From: Absidia repens
Taxonomy: Eukaryota > Mucoromycota > Mucoromycetes > Mucorales > Cunninghamellaceae
Direction: 5' to 3'
NCBI GenBank assembly: GCA_002105175.1
Contig: MCGE01000013.1
Coordinates: forward strand, 186,001 to 250,000
DNA length: 64,000 nt
In this document: piece by piece, positions 1-11,822 of the stretch
Position numbering within the stretch: the stretch's first letter is position 1
How the letters are laid out: every line of letters begins with the position of its first letter
Notes under the pieces: model-generated
Databases searched by the model: none
What the model saw: only the letters and a program-made list of their open reading frames with translations
Told to the model about the DNA's origin: nothing
Position numbers and translations under genes: made by a program

Positions 1-22
1 CCCCTTCTTTTTTTGGTTTTAC

Positions 23-855
23 CTCATCAATAAGATACTACCCAGCATTTCATGCGCCTTGAGTAAATGATGAATATAAGCTTTGGTATGAGGGGTAGTA
101 CAGGTGTAGCATCCGCAGGAAACATCAAGAGGGTCAAAGGTTTGAGCAATATTGGTATTCCACAAGTCGATGACCTTGTCTATCTTGCCATCCACTAATT
201 TTTTACTGCCAAACTTGAACGTGATCGCCCTACCATGCTCCGTCATTTTGTATGCATAACTATATATATATAAATGCTATTCAGTCTCTGCCAGTGCGTT
301 TTCTTCCACGCTCTTTGTCTTTCTTACCTTCCGTCAAAGAGATCCACACCGTTGGCAACACCCAATAAAATATGTTCTATATTTAAACCAGAGACGGATC
401 AAGTCAAAAATACTATTCCAGATAACACACACACACACACACAGTAGACCTCTCTCTCTCTCTCGAAAACCCTACTTACCAGGGGAATCCATTCCATAGG
501 CTAATTTTGGTTTGTCAGAAGGAAGGGGCTCCAGTGACGCTTGTAATAAAGATGCCAAGTCCTCCTCTTGTTTTAATCCAAGGACGCTGACGATATAACC
601 TAATTGCAACAAAAAAAAAAAAAAAAAAAAAAAGATGAGTCCGGGAGGGGGGATCTATATCCATCGTATTTTCGCTACAATACCATCGACACCCTCACGT
701 TCCATAGTTTCGACGGCCGATCGTTTTCGTTCTTCGATACTAGTATGACCCATCACAGGCGCAAAAATAGGTGTATTGGTTTCCTATATTAGAGAGAGTG
801 AGAGAGGTTTTTTTTTAAAAAAGGGACACAAGAACATAGAAAGACAGAGGAATTG

Positions 856-912
<57 letters not shown>

Positions 913-1569
913 TTACCTTTGCTTTTGGGAGACATTCATCAAGCCAACGTAAAGAGCGATCCACAGACCGCGCTATTCGTCTCGTTTTGGCATCCTTGTC
1001 ACAAACGATATCCGCCATGGCCGCCACCAGATCGGGTTGGTATGATTCCAGTAGCTTTTTCCATAGTTCCAGGGTCATGGGTCGAAGTCCACTGTTGGTA
1101 TCTATCGAGAGGTGTTTGTCTGTGTTGAAGGACTTGAGAGGAATCTTTTGAGGATCGCGTGTGTCACAAAAAATGATCTGATTTTCCAAATTCACATACT
1201 TGTGGATGCCATCTTTGTATTTGAGTGAAGAAGGTTCCTTTTCCGCTAAACTGACATGTGTGTTGAACAGAAAAAAAAAAAGACATGAGAAATCTACAGA
1301 TACTAGCTCATCCCCCTCTCCCTTCGTACAATTTTTTTTTCTTACAAGTGTTCCAAAGACAGATGATATCCATCAATAGGCAGCTCCATCAAATTATCGC
1401 GTACTAAATGAGGAACAGCCCCTCGAACCGTGTATGTCAAGCAAGCCGGTGTTTGGATAGTTTGTTTCGTTTTCAACCACTGGAGAGTACCACTCCGAGG
1501 AGATAATTTTGCTGAAGCTATGAGGTCATTGGAGCAAGTAAAAGTCAAACCACTAACCAATCTTTGCAT
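23..1569 (-). CDS. QTRT2: Queuine tRNA-ribosyltransferase accessory subunit 2, 3' end outside window
   Basis: Non-catalytic subunit of the eukaryotic tRNA-guanine transglycosylase, which places queuine at the wobble position of GUN-anticodon tRNAs together with QTRT1. Exons: 1569-1346, 1250-917, 783-684, 599-480, 376-328 and 259-23, followed by a GTAAAA donor at 22-17, so the gene continues beyond base 1. Family hallmarks are the early TPxxLxYTxxGxVPHL-type stretch, YVNLENQIIFCDTRDP, the TNTPIFAPVMGH segment, GVDLFDG, and the zinc-site region CGCYTC followed by HTKAYIHHLLKAHE. Phases agree across all five introns. The start at 1569 (MQRLVSG) begins the homology; the in-frame upstream part is a T-rich leader. 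One intron carries adjacent AT and TG dinucleotide repeats. Function is known for the family; exon joins are my reading. Confidence 0.9.
859..911. repeat. AT/TG compound microsatellite in a QTRT2 intron
   Basis: About 17 AT units are followed directly by about 10 TG units. It lies just downstream of the GTAAAC donor at 916-911 on the minus strand, so it is intronic. Reading it as protein gives runs of IY and CV that are artefacts. Confidence 0.9.
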
Positions 1570-1770
1570 CAATGATATTAAAAAATAAAACAAAAAGTAG
1601 GGAAAGAGAAAAAAAAAAATCAACCCGTCAATTTTTTTTTTATTTTATTTTGTTGTGTGGTTTAAAGGTCCGCAACGATACCATTGTAGAAAAAAAAAAA
1701 AAGAAAAGAAATACAAATCAGTTTTTATTATTACTATTTATTATTACTACGTTCCATCATCATTTAAAAA

Positions 1771-3231
1771 TCAAAATAGGGAATGGGCCATTTTTTTGGC
1801 TCTTCTTTTTCGTAAGGTGCCATTCGCTAATTTTTCCTGCCGTGTGACTCGACGTGATCTCAGTTCTGCATGTCGATTGCGATACGAATCCACCGCACGT
1901 TGAATAAGTCCTCGTTTACCAAAGAGTTGATCCCTATTTAACCAGCATAACTTCCATCCCAGTTCGTTACAACTTGTTTCATAGTTCCATCGATTTCCAT
2001 CATAGTCTTCTTTATCCACATTGGCGCGAGGGTAGATCTATCAAGCATAGAAAAAAAAAAAAAAAAAAAAAAAAAACATACTCAAGAATGAGGGATGCGG
2101 GCGCTCACTTTGATTTTTCCAACATGGTGAACTTACGGCATTCTGTAAACGGAAATCCATCGGTACTTCTTCCATTGGCAACTGATTGACATCCGTGCGG
2201 ACTGTGTATTCCTTGATAAGACGATCATGCGAATATAAAAATGTGATATGCTCCACCCCATTCACTAAATGCGCAATTGGTTCATGTGCTGTTAATGAGA
2301 CAACGGATGCTACCGAAGAAGCGCGACGTCGAATACCAGGGGTTGTGCTGCTGTTTTTACGATAGGGTTGTTGATCTGATCGTCGTCTATGATACAAATG
2401 GTTGTGATGATGCATGGCACTGTTGGATGAGGGTCGAGAAGGATCATTGTTACTAGGATTAAAATGGGTAGTGACAGGAGACCCAGTATGCGACCCAGCA
2501 GCGACAGCGGTAGTGGATTGTTGTTGTTGCTGTTGTGAGTCAAAAGGAGACGTCATCATCATCATCATGGAGGAAGCAGATGAAGTAGATTGTGATTTGG
2601 CATGGTTGAGAACAGGAGGCGGCGGCTGATGTTGAAAAGGTAATGGAATAGGCGCTTGGATAACACCATCACCTGCATGATTGTTATTCAAAAAGGTGGA
2701 TTGGGAATCAACAGGGGGAGTTGGAGGGAAATGTTGATTTGCAATAGTTGCATTGTTTTCATGAGAAGCACCTGATAGTGATGATTGTGGTCGAGTGGGT
2801 GGTAAAGAATAGGATGGCGTGGGCGGCATGGCGAAATTATTTTCAGGCCAAGGCGGCGCGGGCTGATCTGCGTGCGGGGTTTGAAAGGGGTGGTCATTTT
2901 TGCATAAACCATCGAGTGGGTTCGTGTTTGTCGTTGTTGCTGTCGTAGGCGATGGGTGGGCTGTAGAAGAGTCGAAGGCCCATAATGAAGGATCCAATAA
3001 AGATGACATATCTAAATCACCAGGCATATTCCAACAAGTCGATGATTCGAGGCTTATTGGCTCGTCCGTGTTAGGAAATGATGGCATGGAGTTAAAAATA
3101 GACATTGGTAGTTCTGCTACATTATTATTCACAAATGCACATGCTGAGTTATTATCTTCGGTAGCGAATAGTTCGTCCTTGACAGGCTTGGAAAGCGTAT
3201 CAGTATTGCTGACAATGGATGCAGCCTTCAT
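1771..3231 (-). CDS. DUF8032-type putative transcriptional regulator
   Basis: Two exons, 3231-2137 and 2037-1771, give a 453-residue protein. The N-terminal two thirds is low-complexity (S, P, T, N, Q and H rich, with short Met and Gln runs), as in activation regions. The C-terminal part is a compact conserved domain running from HLVNGVEHITFLYSHDRL through VPMDFRLQNAIYPRAN and WNYETSCNELGWKLCWLN to GLIQRAVDSYRNRHAE and RSRRVTRQ. From memory this matches the fungal domain catalogued as DUF8032; no activity is established. The domain is interrupted by the single intron, donor GTAAGT at 2136, which contains a long A/T run. It lies upstream of QTRT2 on the same strand with about 200 bp between. 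A regulatory role is inferred from composition only. Confidence 0.8.
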
Positions 3232-4079
3232 GATTGATATGTAATTTGTTGTTTGTTGATTGTTATTTGTTTGCTTTTTTGTTGATGTTTAATAAAAATA
3301 GATTTTTTTTTGTTTGGTTTCTGGTTGATTTATTTGCTAAAGAGATGAAGAAAGACAAACAAATAAGACTCTATCATTTTGCTTCTTTTTTTTTCAAACT
3401 AGAAACAATCAAGACAAATCAAAGACATGATGATGATACAAATGAAACCGGGGATTTATTTTTGATAAAGTGATTCTCCTCTGTTAAAACCATTTTTTAT
3501 TAAGGGAGGGGTTTCCAATCGAGACATTTTTCGTTCTTTTTGGAAATAGTGCAAAATAGAAGGCATCATATACTATGTATTTTAATACCCGCAAAGAAGA
3601 AAAACATCTCAAAGCGATCAGTAAACCAATGAGAGCAGCACCTCCTCATATATATATAGATATATATATATACCATCTTCCTATGCTTTTATTTAAACTT
3701 ATTAGATGGCTGGAAACTCAAGAGTAAAAATAAAGTAGCTTTGATGTTATGAAGTAATTTGGATATAGCTGTTGACCATATCTTTTTCTTCACGCTCAAA
3801 ATTTCATATTTGCGGAAGACAAACAAGAACGAAGTCCAGTAGGGATGTCATGATAATAGTGTAATTCAGAAAGTAAATAAAGCTCAATTTCACAACTGTC
3901 AAAAAATAGATCTACAGGTTGTCTGGGGCTGGGGGTTGGGCAAGTAGTCGTAGATGAACTAGAAAGTAGTGTAAAAGTCTCTATCGTGGCAGTCCATAGG
4001 ACTTTAAAGTTGTCATTGCGGGTGAACTAGAATGCAAGTATTTTGCAGAGCGGCTACAATAGCTATATTTTTTTTCATA
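3232..4079. other. Intergenic, no gene seen
   Basis: AT-rich DNA upstream of the DUF8032 gene. It holds a pyrimidine-rich leader and a short TA repeat near 3648-3673. The right part (from about 3780) may belong to the left flank of repeat copy R1, because other copies have a similar gene-free flank. No spliced coding pattern was found. Confidence 0.5.
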
Positions 4080-4760
4080 TACTATGTTTCAGAGGACGGT
4101 TAATAAAAAATTTATATTTTATTAAAGCATATTGGCAAGTACGAGACTAAAGACGTGGGATTCATTATAACGAGAGGTTGAATGGAACGTTCTATTGAAC
4201 AAAAATAAGGAACTCTAAAGAGTAATTTAAAGAATTGTCAACATTAATTTAAAGAGACAAATGTAAAATTGGTGCTAATATCCTATACAAGAAGTGATCA
4301 AGTGCTAAGGATCATCTGTTAACTAAAGCATTACTACTGTCAATACTAATCAAAAGGGGTGATGGCAGTAAAAAAGGAAAACACTGCACAAGACATGAGA
4401 AATACTAATGGGACATTTTTCGTTGAAGAGTGTAAAAAGAGTCATATTTTATTCAAATATACTTCTATAGTCAAAGTAATACTAAACAAAGCCAATTAAG
4501 GCTCCAAAATGCCAACTAATGATGCTTCCCAATCCTGAATTCAAAATGAAAGGGCTTCCCCATGCAACTTGTAATCCCTGAGCTGAAACCCCTTCTAAAC
4601 TAGTCCTGACACTATTCTAGGTCCAAAATAACTCCATAGAAGCTGAATGGTGAAGAAAAAAATGAATGAAAAAATAGAAAATAGAAAGAAAGAAAGAGGG
4701 ACTAGAAAAAGCCCCGCTGGAGGTAAATAGAACTTCACGTGGTCGGGATGTGAAATGCTT
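4080..4760 (-). repeat. Dispersed non-coding repeat, copy R1
   Basis: Member of a repeat family found seven times in this window. In the sense direction (minus) it starts with CACGTG at 4741-4736 beside a degenerate GGTCGGGATGTGAAATG. It then has a pyrimidine-rich spacer, the ACTAGTCCTG block at 4599-4608, the AAATGAAAGGGCTTCCCC block at about 4542-4560, a GGCTCC...GCC stretch, and AATAAA-type signals near 4455 and 4120. No reading frame is conserved among copies. Confidence 0.8.
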
Positions 4761-5148
4761 TTTTTTTTGGATGGTAGCGTAGCCACTTCCTCGATCCCTC
4801 AACCTAAAACACTAACCATGTCTTTGTTCCTTTTCACCTTCACTATCATATTACGTGTTTAAACGTTTAATTTCCAAGTAAATAAATATCCTGATTAATT
4901 TTCTTTCGTTTTTTTTTTATTTTATTTTTTTGATGATCTGAAACCATATAATATGTGGGAAGAATAAATAGTGAATCAGAGGATTGCAGGTAAAAACGCA
5001 GTATTTTTATCAATCAATAAAATCAATTTCTTTATTAATTCAACACAATAATAATATAAAATAAATAACTAAATAAGACTAAAACTAAAATTACAGTAAG
5101 CAGTTCGATTAAGATTAAAGCTATAATAAACAACACGGCGCCAGGTTT
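4761..5148. other. Intergenic, 3' flank of MFS gene
   Basis: AT-rich sequence with short homopolymers and AATAAA/TTTATT signals, plausibly the 3' untranslated region of the minus-strand MFS gene. I see no further gene. Confidence 0.5.
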
Positions 5149-6107
5149 CTAAAGTCGGTATTTGAAATTTTGATCTTGAGTGTCAGAATGATCCAAGTGC
5201 GCATCCGTGTGTCCATGGTTATCCTTTCGTTGCATGTTCCGCCGAGCCATCCATAGTCTAGAGACATTGAGAGTAAGTACGACCAAAAACATTGCCACTG
5301 TGAATCCAATCATTCCACTTCGATAAGATGGTGCCTCATCAGAGACCATCATCAGTGGGCCACAAAAGCTGCCTATGGTGTAAAAAATCATAATTCCACC
5401 ATTGTAGAAGACCTTTTTGGAGTATCCCTTCACGTTCGTCCCGACAATAGTAAGAAGCATCGCATACGTTCCATTAAACGCCCAGCTAAGATAATAAGCA
5501 AACAGTTTGATGGGTTGATGGGGTAGTACGGCAAGTAAAAGGCACCCAACCATGGAAATCACTGCTGTTGTGCATGCCGACAAAACCAGTTGCTTTGTTT
5601 TGTGTTCGAAATAGATTACAAATGCTACATAAAGTACCACCACCGTGCCCACAGGCAATTGAAGTAGGATTGCATTCAATGACTATCAATGAAAAGAATG
5701 ATGATAATAAATACAGGGTTAGTTTCCTTCCTGCTACAATAGGGCATCATGCTTCTCACTTTACCGAAAATCCTAGTGATTTCACAAATGGATTCCCAAA
5801 AACCACCAACCCGCCATTGGGAAGTTGAATACATAGAGCCGTAAAACAAAGGAGCCAGAATTGAGCTTCTTTGATTGCTTCCCAGTAGTGTGCGTAATTC
5901 ACCTTTCGTTGTCTAACCACGGCATTATCTTGAGTTCGTTCGTCCACAATAATTTTTTCTTCAGGTGTAAGATGGAATCGATTTGAATGAGGATGATCAG
6001 GCAATAGAAAAAATACAGAGATTCCCAGTAATATAGTCAAAGCACCAAGAATAATAAAATTCCTACAATAAGATAGTAGTGAAGAATGTTATTATTATCA
6101 TCATATA

Positions 6108-6138
<31 letters not shown>

Positions 6139-7010
6139 GTTTACCATTGCCAAGCACGGATATTTCTTGCCATATCCATGTGCGCAATACCATAAGATAA
6201 TAAGTTGGCAAAAATCACACCAAAACCGTTGGACATCCATAAAAACCCAAAGCATTTAGGATGTTCTTCCCGTCGATACAATGTGTTCACAATAATGAGA
6301 AGACATGGGTAGCTAAAGATAATCACATAATAAAAAAAATAGGTGTCAGTACATAGAAGGATCTAAAAAGTATACATCCTTGTTCTCGTTGCTTTACGTT
6401 GCAGCTTCAAATAAACCCAAGAACACTCTCAAAACAGCCAATGTGGCAAATGTTTTCGCCTGAGAGGTGAGAGCGAGGACAAGACCCCAAATGACAAGCA
6501 AGGTTCCAAGGTAGCGACTAATACTCCCCACACGTTGAATAAGGTAGTTGTTTGGCATTTGATAAGTAATAAATCCCACATAAAAGAGGGATCCCAAGAT
6601 ACTATATTGAGTTTGAGTGACGTTACAATCTTCAAGCATACCAAGCACTGCAGCAGCACTCAAAACAGCTTTATCGGCATCTACAAAACCAAGTTTGATA
6701 GTAAGTAATCCCTCCCCTTCTCCCTAACAGTAGAAGTAGTTTACCAACCCAACTTACATTGAATAAAAACACAGCCAAAAACAAAAGGAAGGACAGCATA
6801 ATGGATTTTCTTTACCAGTGCTTTTTCAGTTGGTGACCTGATAAAAGGCTTGGGAGGCAGATCATCACCTATCGCTGATGAAGTGGAAGAGAGACCATCT
6901 TTAAGTTCCAGTTTATTTGTTGTCGCCTGTTTCCATGTTTCTTCATTATACGTTGGAGCATTTGTTGATATAGGATCCGATGAGTTGTTCATAGAAATGG
7001 TGACTGACAT
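5149..7010 (-). CDS. MFS transporter, anion:cation symporter (allantoate permease-like) family
   Basis: Five exons (7010-6758, 6680-6398, 6312-6145, 6062-5765, 5682-5149) encode 511 residues, a normal size for the fungal ACS/Dal5-TNA1 group of the major facilitator superfamily. The N-terminus is hydrophilic. After it come about twelve hydrophobic segments, beginning with the HYAVLPFVFGCVFIQYADKA entry and the TQYSILGSLFYVGFITYQMP helix. The central cytoplasmic loop contains LTPEEKIIVDERT followed by WEAIKEAQFW, a pattern typical of this family. Substrate cannot be told from sequence; relatives carry allantoate, nicotinate, pantothenate or other organic anions. The start at 7010 (MSVTISM) was chosen over the upstream A/T-rich extension. 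One intron carries an AT repeat at about 6102-6138. Confidence 0.88.
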
Positions 7011-7439
7011 ATAAAAAAAAGCAGCCCTTTGCTTATTTATATATGTAGTCCAAAAAAAAAAAGGAGAGACAGGGTTTTTTTTCTTTGGGTGAGAAAAAAA
7101 AAAAAAAAAAAAGCAGGTAACACGAAATTGTACCTGGCGGTGATGGCGTAGAATTTTTTTTTGCATGATCCCTGTTTTGCGGGGAAAATACAAAGAGAAT
7201 ACCCCGCACGAATCATCGTCAGATCACACACACAATTCTCTTGTACCACTGAATCAAATAGACGAACTTGGTGGGGTTAAAAGGAATTCAATAATTAAGA
7301 TGATTGATATTATATTCCCATACCCGTGAGGATTCAGAACAATAAAATAAAAAGGTTCTCTATTTGTGATCATAACAGAAAAACTCTATCTTCCCCTCAC
7401 ACCCCCACTCAGATACATGCCTTACAAAATCAAGTGAAA

Positions 7440-8142
7440 TATATACAGTAAACCTAGTAGCAGGGTTCGCTTGGTGTTTATGTTTCTCCTGCTCTTGTTC
7501 TTTAATATAATTACCAGCCATTCTCGGACAAGTAAACGGTAAATCAGTGGTAACTAAACCGTTTTCCATTCATATAAAAGAATACATATGTAATAATGTT
7601 CATTATGACCATTATTTTGTGTTAAATATGACAGTCAGTCATACCTTGAATCGTGGTATTTAAGTTGTTCAAATCCAGCAAAGACCTTTCCTCCCACCAG
7701 TTTGCGGATCAAAGCTAACTTGACATGCACCAATTCCCATACTTAGGTAGAAACCAAAAAATGAAGAAGAATGAATCATCTTGTAAGCTTTTTTTTACCC
7801 TATCATGCTAACTTACGATCTTGATGTGGTCACCAGGTCACTTATATATCCAATCACCAAATTAAGGTTTTAATAGAGTGGAATGACCGAGGGAAATCCA
7901 GCACATTAATGCAAATATTTCATAGAATATGTAGGGAATAGATGGAACGACAGATTTTTTCAATTCTCCCATTTTTGTTTCAATCATGTAAGATAATTCG
8001 AGTGTTTATTATTTTATCATCATTATAGTTACTTGTTTTGATGGTTGTCATAATATGTATTACATATGGAAGAAGATAAGCAATGTTTATCACAGTTGTT
8101 GAGTACCTGATGATCTTCCCATGTTTCTTCAATTTTTAAACT
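7440..8142 (-). pseudogene. Possible small spliced gene or remnant, unresolved
   Basis: Several splice-like pieces lie in order on the minus strand. An ATG opens MSLKIEETWEDHQ near 8141-8104. A GTAAGT donor lies at 7816-7811. An open 31-codon piece (about 7743-7649) reads ELVHVKLALIRKLVGGKVFA and ends at a GTATGA donor. A further open piece (about 7550-7450) contains TTDLPFTCPRMAGNYIKEQE. The phases of these pieces do not join into one frame. It may therefore be a decayed gene, a gene with a base error, or chance. I recognise no family. Confidence 0.25.
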
Positions 8143-8627
8143 CATATCTCATCAGTGGAGTTTTGACGTTTGCTAGTTTGGATGAAAGGAAGAAAAATAC
8201 CCCCTTTCCCTCTTTCATAAAAGAACTGTAAAATGGGATTTTTTTTCGGGGGGAGGGAAATCAGAATGCCATGAGAAAAGAATTCCGAAAAGCTACGTGC
8301 ATATTTTAATTCCCGGTGTGAAAGATGTGGATAAACATGACGCCCATGAAAAATAAGCTTTTGGACCATCAAATGGTTGTCAATATTAGACTGGATGATC
8401 ACATATGAAATGAGCCACTTTTCAGAGGGTACATTTTGACCTGATTTTCTTTTTTTGGAGAAGGGGGTGGTTGGAAGATCTGGGTTAACAAAAGTTGCTT
8501 GGGAAACTTCGATACGAGCGGCATTTGAAATGTCTTGGTTGAATTGGATGGAACGTTTTTTTTTTTTTTGGAAAATCTTTTATTTTTCTTCTCTTGCTCT
8601 CTTTGCTGTTCTCTGTACTTGACTATT
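8142..8627. other. Intergenic, VPS2 promoter side
   Basis: Apart from the doubtful start of the remnant on its left, this stretch is pyrimidine-rich close to the VPS2 start and contains no other supported feature. Confidence 0.4.
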
Positions 8628-9615
8628 ATGCTGGTAAGAACACTAACTATTATCTTTATTTATTTACTAAACGCTTCAACTATTTCTGCTATTTGTAGGA
8701 ATCACTATTTGGCCGCCGAAAAACGCCAGCCGAAATGCTTCGTCAACATCAACGAAGTCTCACCAAAGCACAACGGGAGTTGGACCGTGAAAGAGAACGT
8801 TTGGAGCGCCAAGAAAAAGTACTCATATCTGATATCAAAAAGTCAGCGAAAGCGAACCAGATGGTAAGATGAAAAGAAACAAAAAGAAGGGAAAAAGATG
8901 CCGATCCTAATGACTGTGTTTTATTTCATTGATGGAAGAGTGCCACGAAAGTGATGGCGAAGGATTTAGTTCGGACACGGCGGTATATTCAAAAGTTTTA
9001 TCAAATGAAGACTCAACTTCAAGCAGTTGGGTTACGCATACAGGTAAAAAGAAGAAGAAGAAGAAAAGGAAAACTATGGGTATTAAAGAGGGGGGAGAGG
9101 AACGCCAAGCTTTTGATATCAACGTGTTCTGCTGTTTTGATTTATTTAGACTCTTCGATCTAATCAACAAATGGCAGATGCTATGCGCGGAGCTACCAAG
9201 GCGATGTCCTCCATGAACCGACAAATGAACTTGCCTCAAATACAAAAAATCATGATGGAATTTGAAAAAGAAAGTGAATTGATGGATATGAAGGATGAAA
9301 TGATGGGCGATGCTATTGATGATGTGATGGAAGAAGAGGATGACGAAGTCGAAAGTGAAGATATTGTCAACAAGGTCTTGGACGAAATCGGCATCAGTCT
9401 GAATCAAGAGGTATGTATAATATACACGTTTATAACACCACGCAAGAGAGTTTCACTCAATTCTCCTTTTTTTTTTTAAGCTCACGGAAGCACCTACAGG
9501 AATCAAACAAACGACTCCAGTGGCAACAACTGAACGCGTGGCACAAGCTGAAGGCGGATTATCTGCTGATGATGCTGCTCTACAGGCGCGATTGGACAAC
9601 TTGCGTAGAGAATGA
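8628..9615 (+). CDS. VPS2: ESCRT-III subunit Vps2/CHMP2 (Did4)
   Basis: Core ESCRT-III protein that polymerises on endosomal membranes with Vps24 and Snf7 and recruits the Vps4 ATPase for multivesicular-body formation. Exons 8628-8633, 8699-8863, 8939-9043, 9150-9410 and 9481-9615 give 223 residues. The first coding exon is only six bases (ATG CTG). The next opens ESLFGRRKTPAEMLRQHQRS, the diagnostic CHMP2 N-terminus, with basic helix 1. Further on are SATKVMAKDLVRTRRYIQKF, the acidic VMEEEDDEVESEDIV stretch, and a C-terminal LQARLDNLRRE that fits the MIM1 motif binding Vps4 MIT domains. Length and order match the family. It converges with the BRCT gene downstream. Confidence 0.96.
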
Positions 9616-10197
9616 CTGTAGTTTTAGTTTAGCAAATACCCCATTCGTACTCCACGTATAGATAATGCCTTTCTTCTCTTTTACGATTCACACTCACCCA
9701 CACACAATCTATTTCTTTATATTGTAAATAAACACTTTTTTTTTATTTGATTGCTTTATTTTTTATTATGTGTCTTTAAAAAGAGATGGGGTAGGGAAAA
9801 GTATTGAACAAGACTAAATGTTGCTGATATCACACCAATGTACTATTTTTTTTAAAAATCAACCAGTTGCCCACACCATTTTATTTTTTCATTTCGAATT
9901 GTAGATAAAGATTTGATCGTTTTATTTTAATCATGCGTATGGAAGGGGGAAAGTAAAAAATAAAAATAAAAACTAGAAGTGGGGAAAGGACAAATGTGTG
10001 GTGAGAGGGGAATGGTCATAGACCAAAAATAATATACATGTGAACCACTATTGTGTAAACCACATCGATGTTTTAAGAAGAGGGAGGATGATATTTATTG
10101 GTTGCAAGATCTATTATCATAAAAAAAAACATAATTTAGTATTGATCCATACATGCATGCACGCCTCTACTCTAAACCCAGCCTCGCCCATATTTTA
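9616..10197. other. Convergent 3' region of VPS2 and the BRCT gene
   Basis: About 580 bp holding both 3' untranslated regions. A canonical AATAAA lies at 9727-9732 for VPS2. TTTATT-type signals for the minus-strand gene lie nearer 10096. No gene seen. Confidence 0.6.
9727..9732 (+). terminator. Poly(A) signal of VPS2
   Basis: AATAAA about 112 bases after the VPS2 stop codon, within a T-rich stretch. Confidence 0.6.
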
Positions 10198-10718
10198 TCA
10201 CTTACAGCGCCAATGTTCGATGGAGTCTAAAAGCCAATTTTCTGTCACCGTCATGATATCTGAATCGATGGATGTTCTACTTATTACGATATCCGCCTCT
10301 TTCATGTTATCCACGACATATCCTCCAGCTTTTTTCACCAGTTGCTGAGCTAGATCCAGAGGTAGAGTAGTAGAGCGGATGTAGATACTGATAGTCGAAG
10401 GTAAAAGAGGATCGCGTCTTCTGGCTGCCCTGGCACGTGGGAAATACAAAATGGCTTCATAACTTGACTCGTCAAGGTATTCGTTTGATTTGCCACTATC
10501 CAAAAGCCTGTCCTCCCAAAGAAAAAGAAAAAAAAGACATGGTTAAATAAAATGTTCAAGTTTAGTGCCTGCCTCCCTTCCTCCTTTTTGTCTTCCTCTT
10601 ACCAATCAGGTGTAACAAGCCATGTACCATATAATAATCCCAAAATAACCGATTGTGTCCTTCTTTGACAGCCAACTAATATCAATAAGAAATAAGACAC
10701 GAGATGGTTAGTCATTTT

Positions 10719-10755
<37 letters not shown>

Positions 10756-11787
10756 TTCAAAATGCCTACCAATGACATGAGTGGTGGTTTCATCAACACT
10801 AATTATTTAAGGATAAATCACACACAATAGTTAGTAAAACCACAACACATTGAACGCCATCACACCAGACGTTTTAACTTACCTAGACGCCAGGCGATGT
10901 CCGCCCAATTTCTTAATAATCATGGCACATTTTTTCTTTGTTTGTTCATTCATACTGGTCATGACTATAGTGGGGATAGGTTCGTTTTCGTTGACAATAT
11001 CATCGTCATATGTATCGTTGTGTGGTGGTTGTGGTTTCAAGAAAGGAGAGGAGATTGGTGATGATTTTGATTTGTCGGGAATCATAGAGAAAGGATCGTT
11101 GGTGCTGGCGTTGGTCGTGGTGCTGGTTGACAAAGCGGAAGGAGAGGCAAGAGCGGTACGGTTAGAAAGTGAGCGTCGTCTTCGTCGAATTAATGCGGGA
11201 GATGATGAGGATAATGATGGTAAAGAGGATGATAATGCTGATACAGTTGTTGTTGAGGATGATGAAGGAGAAGCTGACGTTGATGAAGGAGAGGGTGAAT
11301 TGTGTGATTTTCCAATGTAGAACCCAGCCTTGATTTCCTTGTTGACTTGCGGTTTCTGGGATACCGGTGGTGGAGGTGGAGGTTGTCGTTTGCTTGGAGT
11401 ATCTTCTTTAAAACTGAGTCGTCGCATTGATCTGGATATGGAGCGCTGCTCAGTACCGATATGGTTGTCCGTTTTCCGTCGTTGTAAAAGTTCAGATGTT
11501 GGGGACGATGTGGTATCATACGTATCGCTGAAGTCAAAATTCAAATCCCCCAGTTCGAGTGACATGTCCGGTTTGTTGGCAAGATTGTGATGGCTATTTG
11601 TTGCTTCCCGAGGAATAATTGCAGACGTTTCCCAATGTGATACCGTTTTTCGTCTTTGCGAAGCAGGTATCCTTGATCGTATGGCGGCAGGCGGTTTCAG
11701 TCGCTTTGAAACTGTTGTATCTTCAGATCGTTTATCTAATACATATAAAAAAAACAAAAAGATGCAAATCAGCGTCCAATGATTGAT

Positions 11788-11822
<35 letters not shown>

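Noticed and set aside
604..792. A lysine-rich small protein after an A-run
   Set aside because: It starts at a TTG in a homopolymer and is antisense to a QTRT2 exon.
815..1195. A 126-codon frame as a separate gene
   Set aside because: It is a QTRT2 exon read on into its intron, ending in the AT/TG repeat translated as IY/HT.
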